Under the pieces are notes generated by a model, which was not told the origin of the DNA, did no database searches, and saw nothing but the letters and a program-made list of their open reading frames with translations. Shown here piece by piece: positions 1 to 6,787 of a stretch of 10,573 nucleotides of DNA. Source of the stretch: UBA685 sp002299005 (GTDB lineage: Bacteria; Pseudomonadota; Alphaproteobacteria; Puniceispirillales; Puniceispirillaceae); assembly GCA_963966775.1 (NCBI GenBank), contig CAXAAH010000054.1, positions 1-10,573 of the forward strand, written 5' to 3'. The position numbers and the translations under genes were made by a program. Position 1 is the stretch's first letter, and each line of letters begins with the position of its first letter.

Positions 1-7
1 TGGTGAG

Positions 8-1999
8 ATGCGCCTGCCAAGGCGGTGGCAAGATTTGACAACCATGCAAAAGACCGCGCTCTGGCAAGCACCGTTAATCGGGATATTGTCGCTTGAGATT
101 GGGTTTTTCATGTGGGCGTTATGGCTTGGCGCTTGGGGCCTATCATTTGTGCGCCGCTGGTGGCTTCAACTCCCTATTTTGATGGGTCTGATAGCTATCA
201 CCGCACAATTAGTGCCTTTGCGATCGGCTGATTTCTTTATTTTGATGCTAGTCATTTTATTGCCCTTTACGTGGCGATTGGATGATAAGGACACACTTTC
301 GCCAGCCGGGCTTTGTCCGACCATTTTCTTGGCAGGGTCTGTGTTTATCTTCCAGTCACAATTTATTGTGCTTCTGGGCCTTGTCGCATGGCTTCTTGCC
401 TTTTTATTGTGGTTTGCCACAGCTCTCACGGGCTTTCGGCTATCGGGCCTGTCAATCCGCTGGCTTCCGATTATCACAGGCTCGATTATCACAGCCGCGG
501 TGATTATCACAATTTTCACGATCATTCCGCGGATTAGCACAGGCTTTATCCCAAGCTTTGCGACCGCCTCTCAGCAAATTGGCCTGACAGATGAATTATC
601 ACCAGGCGGCATGAGTGATTTGCTGGCAAGTGATGATGTGGCCTTTCGTGCGGTACCACAGATGAAGGGTGCGCAAGAGGCAAAATCACTGCTAGATTCA
701 CGGGCACAGTCACAGCTAGAAGATCCCTATTGGCGCGTCTTTGCGCTGACAAGCCTTCGGGGCAATCAATGGCGACGCGCCGATGATAGGCAAATCCAGA
801 ATAACTTTGTTGTCAGACCAGATGATAAAATAATGTCTTATCAAATTGTCACAGATGCGCATGATTTGAGCACTATCCCTATCGCAGGCTTTCCGGCGTC
901 ATCTGCCCGATCTGTGTCTCTTGGCTATGGCTATAATCGCTATGGGGAAGCCTTATTAGCGCAAGGGCGCGATAGCCGGCAAATCATCATAGAGGCGATT
1001 GATGCCACCACGCACCGCTATGATTATCCGGCCAGCACCTCTTTGAGCGATGATAATCCACGCTTGCAAGCCTATGGCAGGCAGATGCGCGCAACCTTCC
1101 CTGATGAGCGTGCTTTCATTGCGGCGCTTATGAGCGATTATGGCACAGATTTTCTCTATGATACCAAGGTGACCATCCCGCAACAGGACGCGCTAGATGC
1201 GTTCTTCTTTGACGTGAAAACCGGCTATTGCAGCTATTATGCGACCAGCCTTGCCACCTTGCTTCGTGCCGGTGGGCTAGAGGCGCATGTGGTCACAGGC
1301 TATCTTGGCGGCGAATGGAATAATTTCGGTAATTATTGGCTTGTGAAGCAATCTGATGCGCATGCATGGGTTGAGGTGCGCCTATCTGATGGCACATGGT
1401 TGCGCCTAGACCCGACCTTAGAGGCGATGCAATTTGCCACGCCGCGCGGTGAGGGGAACACAGAATTTGGTGATGCAGGCCTAGAAAGTGGCAATCTTGT
1501 GCCGCGTCAGCAAGATAACTTCATCGCACGGTTTGAGATGGCTCTTGCCTTTGTTGATTCTCTTAATTTGCGGATTACGCTTGGTATCATGAATTATGGC
1601 ACCGATACGTCGCAACAAGGCGATGAGCGCAATGGCGAAGATGCCTTTGCCTTGCTTCTTGCGGCTGTTGGTCTGGCTGTGACGATATTATTTGTGGTCT
1701 ATGCGCTGTTAAAGCTGGCATCACAAAACACGCAGGCGCGCCCGGCAAGTGAAAAGGCGCTTGAGCGGCTGATTACGGCCCATACAAGCCAGCGCCTTGT
1801 CGGAGAGAGCTTGGTTGAACATGCAAGCAAGCTAGACAGGCTGGATAAAGCGGCGCATAGGCTGGCGGCGCAAATCGCTCTTGCTATCTATCAGCAACGC
1901 TTTGCTGGTGAGGAGCGGCAAAAGCTGGCAGCTTTCAAGGATGATATAAAACAGTTGGCCAAAATGATAAAAGAGGCCAAAAAGGCCTCTTCTAAATAA
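8..1999 (+). CDS. tgpA: TgpA-family membrane transglutaminase-like protein
   Basis: Predicted inner-membrane protein with a periplasmic transglutaminase/protease-like domain (663 aa; TgpA of Pseudomonas is close in length). Several hydrophobic segments fill residues about 22-173, matching the DUF3488/TgpA N-terminal region. The transglutaminase core lies at about 330-475, with the catalytic triad visible: C408 in GYCSYYA, H452 in DAHAWVEV, D468 in RLDPT. A last membrane helix (about 546-568) is followed by a charged, probably cytoplasmic, helical tail to 663. The family is found beside MoxR-type ATPase and DUF58 genes; the TGA at 4-6, just before the ATG, could be the stop of such a neighbour, but that is inference. 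ATG at 8 is the first start available; M13 (position 44) is an alternative. The physiological substrate is unknown. The family call is strong; the gene symbol is by family resemblance only. Confidence 0.9.
   Translation: MRLPRRWQDLTTMQKTALWQAPLIGILSLEIGFFMWALWLGAWGLSFVRRWWLQLPILMGLIAITAQLVPLRSADFFILMLVILLPFTWRLDDKDTLSPAGLCPTIFLAGSVFIFQSQFIVLLGLVAWLLAFLLWFATALTGFRLSGLSIRWLPIITGSIITAAVIITIFTIIPRISTGFIPSFATASQQIGLTDELSPGGMSDLLASDDVAFRAVPQMKGAQEAKSLLDSRAQSQLEDPYWRVFALTSLRGNQWRRADDRQIQNNFVVRPDDKIMSYQIVTDAHDLSTIPIAGFPASSARSVSLGYGYNRYGEALLAQGRDSRQIIIEAIDATTHRYDYPASTSLSDDNPRLQAYGRQMRATFPDERAFIAALMSDYGTDFLYDTKVTIPQQDALDAFFFDVKTGYCSYYATSLATLLRAGGLEAHVVTGYLGGEWNNFGNYWLVKQSDAHAWVEVRLSDGTWLRLDPTLEAMQFATPRGEGNTEFGDAGLESGNLVPRQQDNFIARFEMALAFVDSLNLRITLGIMNYGTDTSQQGDERNGEDAFALLLAAVGLAVTILFVVYALLKLASQNTQARPASEKALERLITAHTSQRLVGESLVEHASKLDRLDKAAHRLAAQIALAIYQQRFAGEERQKLAAFKDDIKQLAKMIKEAKKASSK
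469..511 (+). repeat. Three copies of GATTATCACA inside a membrane-helix coding segment
   Basis: Identical 10-mers lie at 469-478, 484-493 and 502-511, all in the same reading frame, each encoding Ile-Ile-Thr in the hydrophobic segment about residues 154-173 of the transglutaminase-like protein. The third copy is part of an 11-bp inverted repeat, GTGATTATCAC (501-511). A coding explanation is sufficient. Confidence 0.5.
1971..1991 (-). terminator. Rho-independent-type hairpin ending the minus-strand operon
   Basis: An 8-bp perfect stem (AAGAGGCC / GGCCTCTT) closes a 5-base loop. Read on the minus strand it is followed by TTATCATTTT, a reasonable U-rich tail, and it sits 32 bases beyond the stop of the last minus-strand gene. 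On the plus strand the following bases (CTAAATAAGG) make a poor tail, so it is mainly a minus-strand terminator, possibly weakly bidirectional. It lies wholly within the last codons (about 655-662) of the convergent transglutaminase-like gene. Confidence 0.6.
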
Positions 2000-2022
2000 G
2001 GTGATAAAGGTTTCTGAAAGCC

Positions 2023-3303
2023 TTAGAACGGTTTGGTAATAGTCACCGTTGCTTCGCCAGATAGCTTTGTGAAATTGGCGATATTTGACTTGGTGCTGGC
2101 ATATTTGCCCGCGATTTGCATATAGGCTTCTTGCCCATTTGGCGGACCAAAGCTCTCAAGACCAAATAGATAGCTGGCCCGAATGCTTGATGTCTTATCA
2201 GCGCGTGTTTTTGTTGTGCTGTATAATGTGTCACGCTCGCGATATTTATCTTCGGCATAATCAAAAGTCACAGACGTTACGCCCGGAAAATATTGCGTTG
2301 AATAGCCAAGCGCAACGCCATTGGTTTTCTTGGCATTAATCATAGAGGTCGCACGGCTTGTCGAAGTGCGCGCATCTAGTGATAGGCGGCTGGCGGTGAA
2401 TGTCTTTGCGATACCAGCTGTTAGCCCCTTATTATTACCCGTCTTATCCGTGCCAGTGCCCTTTAGCACCTGTCTTGTCAAAGACGCACCGATTGAGCCT
2501 GAAAACCCATCATCAAAGCTTCTAATATAGGTCGCACGGTAATCATAGCTGTTCATATAATGCTTATCATCAATATGAATGCGGTTCATGCCAGCCGATG
2601 TGCGCAAAATGCCTGACTGGAACGTGTCGCTGTAAGAGGCGGTTAGGCCAGCTGTGCTGAGATCGCCCGCATTATAGGTCGCATAATCACGTGTGGACAG
2701 GTTCAATGACAAGGTAATATCTTGCGGCAATTGCGAGATAAGACGACGCTTTAGGCTGACATTCACATTCGCGGTTGTGAATTCTTCGGCATTGGCGCGT
2801 TTTGAGACGACACCGCCCCCTTCGGCCATATTGCCTTTTGACGCGCCTTCAGGATTGTCGGCTATACCCTGACCGAGCGAGACAAAACCGGTAAAATTAT
2901 AGGCGTTCTTCTCAGCTTCGATTTGCGCGATGATTGTCTTTGCTTCTTGCTTTTGCGCGTCAGTCGCATCACCATTCTCAATGATAAGGCCAGATAGGCG
3001 CATCGCCTCTGGCTTATTGCCAAGACGCAGCTGGACTGAGGCAAGCAAAGATTGTGCTTCTGCATTAGATGGCAAAAGGATAAGGATACGCTCAAGCGTG
3101 CCTGAGGCTTCTTTGAGATTGCCATTCTTTAGCTGAATTGAGGCAAGCTGGAAGTTCAAAAGAATATTGCCGGGATCTGCGAACACAGCATCAAAAGCTT
3201 CAGATTCGGTCAATTGACCGACCTCTTGTGCATGGGCTGTTAAGTGAGCGGCCGGCATGGTCGCCATAGCCAGAGTGGTCGCCAAAATAATACGCTTTAA
3301 CAT
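2023..3303 (-). CDS. TPR-containing outer-membrane beta-barrel protein
   Basis: Predicted exported protein of 426 aa. A signal peptide covers residues 1-25 (hydrophobic core, AHA before Q26). Residues about 36-130 are helical, with at least two TPR-like units (alanine/leucine patterns around 45-110). From about 135 to the end the sequence alternates polar and hydrophobic residues in strand-turn-strand fashion, rich in Ser, Thr, Tyr and Asn, and ends in Phe, the usual C-terminal residue of BAM-inserted barrels. The TPR-then-barrel order resembles surface lipoprotein assembly modifiers (DUF560), but I do not see enough to assign that family. Start ATG has a modest AGGCG (3312-3316) 8 bases upstream. 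It is the last gene of the minus-strand group, 73 bp after the cyclase. Role unknown; it may be a surface or outer-membrane partner of the upstream genes. Confidence 0.75.
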   Translation of the reverse strand: MLKRIILATTLAMATMPAAHLTAHAQEVGQLTESEAFDAVFADPGNILLNFQLASIQLKNGNLKEASGTLERILILLPSNAEAQSLLASVQLRLGNKPEAMRLSGLIIENGDATDAQKQEAKTIIAQIEAEKNAYNFTGFVSLGQGIADNPEGASKGNMAEGGGVVSKRANAEEFTTANVNVSLKRRLISQLPQDITLSLNLSTRDYATYNAGDLSTAGLTASYSDTFQSGILRTSAGMNRIHIDDKHYMNSYDYRATYIRSFDDGFSGSIGASLTRQVLKGTGTDKTGNNKGLTAGIAKTFTASRLSLDARTSTSRATSMINAKKTNGVALGYSTQYFPGVTSVTFDYAEDKYRERDTLYSTTKTRADKTSSIRASYLFGLESFGPPNGQEAYMQIAGKYASTKSNIANFTKLSGEATVTITKPF

Positions 3304-3316
3304 GAGCTTTTCGCCT

Positions 3317-3328
3317 AGTTTGCAAACT
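3317..3328. repeat. Perfect 12-bp palindrome, possible operator
   Basis: AGTTTGCAAACT is a perfect even palindrome located 13 bases upstream of the outer-membrane protein ATG and touching its AGGCG ribosome binding site. With no loop it cannot form an RNA hairpin, so if functional it would act as a DNA-level operator. No regulator is encoded next to it. Confidence 0.35.
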
Positions 3329-3346
3329 GTTGAATAATCTTAATTA

Positions 3347-3375
3347 GATATAAATGAAACTATTCTCACATGCAA
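3347..3375 (-). promoter_or_regulatory. Possible weak promoter for the outer-membrane protein gene
   Basis: On the minus strand TTGCAT (3370-3375) and TATATC (3347-3352) are separated by 17 bases. They match the sigma-70-type -35 and -10 consensus at 3 and 4 of 6 positions. Transcription would begin near 3340, about 37 bases before the ATG. The region is AT-rich and sits in the only sizeable gap within the lower part of the operon. A chance match is quite possible. Confidence 0.3.
3355..3370 (-). promoter_or_regulatory. Candidate CRP-family (cAMP receptor) binding site
   Basis: The minus strand reads TGTGA-N6-TTTCA, followed by TTT. The left half is a perfect CRP half-site and the right half matches TCACA at 3 of 5 positions. 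It lies between the adenylate cyclase stop and the outer-membrane protein start. That is suggestive because the adjacent gene should make cAMP, but the site overlaps the proposed promoter spacer and one half is degenerate. Confidence 0.25.
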
Positions 3376-3376
3376 A

Positions 3377-5545
3377 TTATCTAAATTGCTCATCATAATA
3401 GTCTAATAGGCTTTTCGGGTAATCTGGGCGCATAGATAGAGCGCTTTTCAGGCTCTTATAGGTCTTTGACGCTGATTGCGGCTTAACGATGGCATTATTG
3501 GCGATTGCGAGGCCAGCTATTTGCTCATGAAGCTGTTTTGTCTCATCGCTTAGGCTGGCATGGCTATAGACAATTTCTGGCTCATTACGCCCCCTGATAG
3601 GGATAGCATTAATCGTGATAAGGTCAGGATGATTGGCCCCATTGGCGGCCTTGCTTGAAAAGGCAAGTGGCAGGCCTGTCTGTTTGCCAAAAGGCTCTAA
3701 TCTGGCGGCCAGGTTTACGGTATCACCCACAACAGAATAGGATAGACGCGTCTTGGAGCCAAAATTGCCAACGACAACCTCGCCAGAGGCAATGCCGACA
3801 CCAATGCGTATCTTATGCCCTTTTATCGCCTCTGGCAGATGCGGTGCGAGCATATTATTAATATGATCTAGGTGATTAGTAAGCGCTATCGCTGCATCAA
3901 TGGCGCGTCTGTGATGGTCTGCTTGTGGGACAGGCGCGTTCCAAAAAGCCATAATGGCATCACCGATATATTTATCCAACGTCCCGCCATGCTTCATAAT
4001 GACAGAGGTCGCCTCATCCAAGATGATGTTGATAATCCGCGTCAATGTCTGTGGCTGAGAAGAGAGTGTCTCTGAGAGGGTGGTGAAACCGCGCACATCC
4101 ATGAACATCACGGTGATATCAGTGGTGACACCGCCTAATTCTGGGGATTGGCCTGATTGTTCAATCTCACGCACCATTGTCGGCGATAAATATTGCCCAA
4201 AAGCGCCGCGAAGTTGGCGGCGATTGGCTTCTTCACTAAAGGCACGAAGCAATAACAGGGTGATGGCCGCGACTGATATCTGGCCCATCATCATGACGGC
4301 ATTGGTCAAATAAGCGCTATTCACAAATAGGCGGAATTCAACAATCGCAACGGCGATGGTCAGGATAATCAAAATCGCCGCAGACAGCTTTATCGAAAAA
4401 CGCCTGATGATAAGCCCCATCGCGATGGATAATAACAGCCCAGCAAATATTTCGGCAAAGGTCAGTAATTGTGATGATTTAAGCGTGTGACCGGCGAGCA
4501 TTTGATGAAGTGCTTGCAAGTGGATGAGACCACCTGGAATAGCGGCCTCTAGGTTTGTTGAGTGAATATCCTTTAGGCCAGCTGCAGAAGCGCCAACTAG
4601 CACAAAGGCACCAGATAGGCGGCCCGCAAGGTTATTATCTTCTAGCACATCTGTGGCTGAGACCACCGTAAAGCGGTCAGAATAGCCATGATGAAGTGGC
4701 AAGCGGCCAAATTCATCGATATTCACAATCACCCGCCCTGAACGAACCTGATTTTGCACTGTGCCTGTATCTTGTGAGATTTTAAGGATATGCCCGCGTG
4801 CCCCTTGGGCAATGCGCAACATCTCAAGGCTGATAGAGGGCACGATTTTGCTGCTGTCATCTTGGTTGACGCGCGCAATGAGCGGCACATTGCGCACGAT
4901 TGAGTCACGCTCAAGCGATAGGCTGACAAAACCAGATCCCGGTGCTTGTTGTAATTTTTCAACAGGTGACAACAGGTTTTCTGCTGCCAGAAGCCTCATT
5001 TCGCTTTCACCAATGACCGACACAGAGGCTGGCAGATATGGCGCATTTGCCGCGTCTGCTGTGGTCAATGAGAAGGCAACAATAGACGGGGTGTAAGAGA
5101 GCATCTCGCCCAATAGCGCATCACCATCGGGCAAGATATCTTGCAAAGCACCTGTCTCAAGCCCCCCCAACGCCTCAATGGCAGGCGCATTGAACCTGTC
5201 ATCTTCGGAGAACAGCACATCAAAGGCGATCGCCGCTGGTTCTTGAATGCCAATATTCTGGAGCAAAATCGCCATATATTGGCGCGGCCAAGGCCATTGA
5301 CCATAGCGCGCAAGTGACGCCTCATCAATATCGACAAAGACCATTTGCTTGGCCAGTTCAGGCTCTTTATCAAACGGTGCAAGCTGGGTGTAGATATCAA
5401 GTGAGAGATCGCGGCTGGCAGTGCGCATGCCAAACAGATCCGCAAAGATCACAAACCCGATCACAAAGGGCAGCAGGCTAGCAATGCCCAAGGCTTTGAG
5501 GAAGGTGAGGAGGCGGGCCTTGAACAACATCTTAGCCAAACGCAT
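3377..5545 (-). CDS. CHASE2-domain class III adenylate cyclase
   Basis: Predicted membrane sensor making cAMP, 722 aa from this ATG. After an N-terminal helix (about 22-38) come an extracytoplasmic CHASE2 sensor domain (about 50-348), three membrane helices (about 359-434) and a linker leading to the cyclase domain (about 475-665). All class III catalytic positions are present: metal Asp D483 (in FMDVRGFT) and D529 (in KYIGD), base-selecting K525 and S604, transition-state N611 and R615 (in VNLAARLE). Lys with Ser at the base positions fits ATP rather than GTP. The frame stays open upstream to a TTG at 5581; I prefer the ATG at 5545, which overlaps the platform gene by 14 bp. A second ATG at 5530 follows the platform stop by one base. 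None has a clear Shine-Dalgarno, suggesting translational coupling. The trigger sensed by CHASE2 is unknown. Confidence 0.9.
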   Translation of the reverse strand: MRLAKMLFKARLLTFLKALGIASLLPFVIGFVIFADLFGMRTASRDLSLDIYTQLAPFDKEPELAKQMVFVDIDEASLARYGQWPWPRQYMAILLQNIGIQEPAAIAFDVLFSEDDRFNAPAIEALGGLETGALQDILPDGDALLGEMLSYTPSIVAFSLTTADAANAPYLPASVSVIGESEMRLLAAENLLSPVEKLQQAPGSGFVSLSLERDSIVRNVPLIARVNQDDSSKIVPSISLEMLRIAQGARGHILKISQDTGTVQNQVRSGRVIVNIDEFGRLPLHHGYSDRFTVVSATDVLEDNNLAGRLSGAFVLVGASAAGLKDIHSTNLEAAIPGGLIHLQALHQMLAGHTLKSSQLLTFAEIFAGLLLSIAMGLIIRRFSIKLSAAILIILTIAVAIVEFRLFVNSAYLTNAVMMMGQISVAAITLLLLRAFSEEANRRQLRGAFGQYLSPTMVREIEQSGQSPELGGVTTDITVMFMDVRGFTTLSETLSSQPQTLTRIINIILDEATSVIMKHGGTLDKYIGDAIMAFWNAPVPQADHHRRAIDAAIALTNHLDHINNMLAPHLPEAIKGHKIRIGVGIASGEVVVGNFGSKTRLSYSVVGDTVNLAARLEPFGKQTGLPLAFSSKAANGANHPDLITINAIPIRGRNEPEIVYSHASLSDETKQLHEQIAGLAIANNAIVKPQSASKTYKSLKSALSMRPDYPKSLLDYYDEQFR

Positions 5546-6773
5546 CGCCGGCAGAGAAAATAGGCAAATAAAGCGCGACAACCATCGCCCCGATCATCGC
5601 CCCGACAAACACAATCATCAATGGCTCGATAACAGTTGATAGGCCGTCAACCACGGCTGAAAATTCTTCTTCATAATATTTGGCGATAGATTCAAGCATC
5701 TCATCCATATTACCCGTACGCTCACCTACCGCCATCAGCTGTGAGAGGTCGATCGGGAAGACTTTCTCCTCGGCAAATAGCTTAGATAGTGGCGCGCCTG
5801 TGACAATGCGGGCTTGAACTCTGCCCATGGCCTCGATGAATAGGACATTGCCAGAGACGGTCGAGCAGACCTTCAAAGCCTCGACAATCGTCACACCAGC
5901 CGCAAGCAGATTGGCCAATAGCAAAGACATGCGCGCTATCGTAGATTTGGTGATAATATCACCGATCAAAGGCAGACGCAGAGCTATAAAGCTCTTTATC
6001 TTTTTGAATGGATAGACATATTTCGTGAGAAATTTATTGGCAAGGAAGATAAACATAGTCGTGGCAAAGACGCGGCTGACATTCTCGCCTTTTTGAATCC
6101 ATTCAGACGCATCGACAATCGCTTGCGTTGGTGCCGGCAATTCAGCCCCAAGGCCCTCAAACATTTCTTGGAATGTTGGCACGACGCTGGTCAACATAAA
6201 GTAAGAAATCGTGACAGTGATCACTACCAGAGTAATCGGATAGAACAAAGCCGACTTGATACCAGCCTTAATCGTCTGCTGTTTTTCAAGCATCTCTGTC
6301 AGCCTGTCCAAGAAGGTATCAAGGCGCCCTGATAGCTCACCTGCTTCAACCATATTCAGATACACATTATCAAAATAGCGTGTGTGCGCGCGAAAAGACT
6401 GCGATAGGGACGAGCCACCATTCAAGCGCGCGATCATGTCATTATTAATGCGTTTTAAGTTCGCGTTTTTGGTCTGAGTAGAGACCAATATCATTGCCTC
6501 CACAATCGGTAGGCCAGCGCGCATCATGGTTGAGATTTTCTTGGTAAAAATAAGAATTTCCTTGGCAGGAATAGAACCAAAGGGCCCCCATGTTAGTTCA
6601 ATATCAAGGGCTGATTTTTGCTTTGGTTTAATCTCTTTTAAAAGAACCTCGCGAAAGCCATCTTCACGCAATTGCTTTTTTGCCTGCACAAGGCCCGCAA
6701 CTTCAATCTCACCTTTGACCTTTTTGCCCTTTTTCTTGCCCTTATAAGCAAATTTTTTAAGTTGCTCTGCCAT
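5532..6773 (-). CDS. GspF/PilC-type inner-membrane platform protein
   Basis: Polytopic platform of a type IV pilus or type II secretion system (413 aa, usual size), which couples the cytoplasmic ATPase to pilin addition. A lysine-rich N-terminus (about 5-20) precedes two T2SF repeats, about 70-197 and 275-400. Each carries the family signature: VYLNMVEAGELSGRLD (137-152) and QLMAVGERTGNMDEML (345-360). Membrane segments are at about 176-199, 233-249 and 384-405. The start ATG follows the ATPase stop by 14 bp, with GGGTAGG just upstream as a close-set ribosome binding site. Its 3' end overlaps the cyclase start. By sequence it could be called PilC, MshG or GspF; pairing with this ATPase and PilO/PilP-like proteins favours a pilus-type machine, but the window alone does not decide. 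Confidence 0.93.
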   Translation of the reverse strand: MAEQLKKFAYKGKKKGKKVKGEIEVAGLVQAKKQLREDGFREVLLKEIKPKQKSALDIELTWGPFGSIPAKEILIFTKKISTMMRAGLPIVEAMILVSTQTKNANLKRINNDMIARLNGGSSLSQSFRAHTRYFDNVYLNMVEAGELSGRLDTFLDRLTEMLEKQQTIKAGIKSALFYPITLVVITVTISYFMLTSVVPTFQEMFEGLGAELPAPTQAIVDASEWIQKGENVSRVFATTMFIFLANKFLTKYVYPFKKIKSFIALRLPLIGDIITKSTIARMSLLLANLLAAGVTIVEALKVCSTVSGNVLFIEAMGRVQARIVTGAPLSKLFAEEKVFPIDLSQLMAVGERTGNMDEMLESIAKYYEEEFSAVVDGLSTVIEPLMIVFVGAMIGAMVVALYLPIFSAGDAFG

Positions 6774-6787
6774 TACCTACCCGTGCT

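Noticed and set aside
166..540. 124-codon minus-strand open frame inside the transglutaminase-like gene.
   Set aside because: It is antisense to a well-supported membrane-protein coding region, has no ribosome binding site and its translation has no domain character.
2007..2024. Second hairpin in the 23-bp gap between convergent genes (AAGGTTTC / GAAAGCCTT).
   Set aside because: The arms need a bulged G and there is no U-rich tail on either side; the hairpin at 1971-1991 is much better.
4947..4965. Inverted repeat TGTTG-N8-CAACA resembling a CRP/Clr-type box.
   Set aside because: It is deep inside the cyclase coding region with no promoter nearby, and the arms are short.
5582..5604. Direct repeat of ATCGCCCCGA near the end of the platform gene.
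   Set aside because: It encodes the GAMIGAM motif of the C-terminal membrane segment, where small residues recur in this family; no other explanation is needed.
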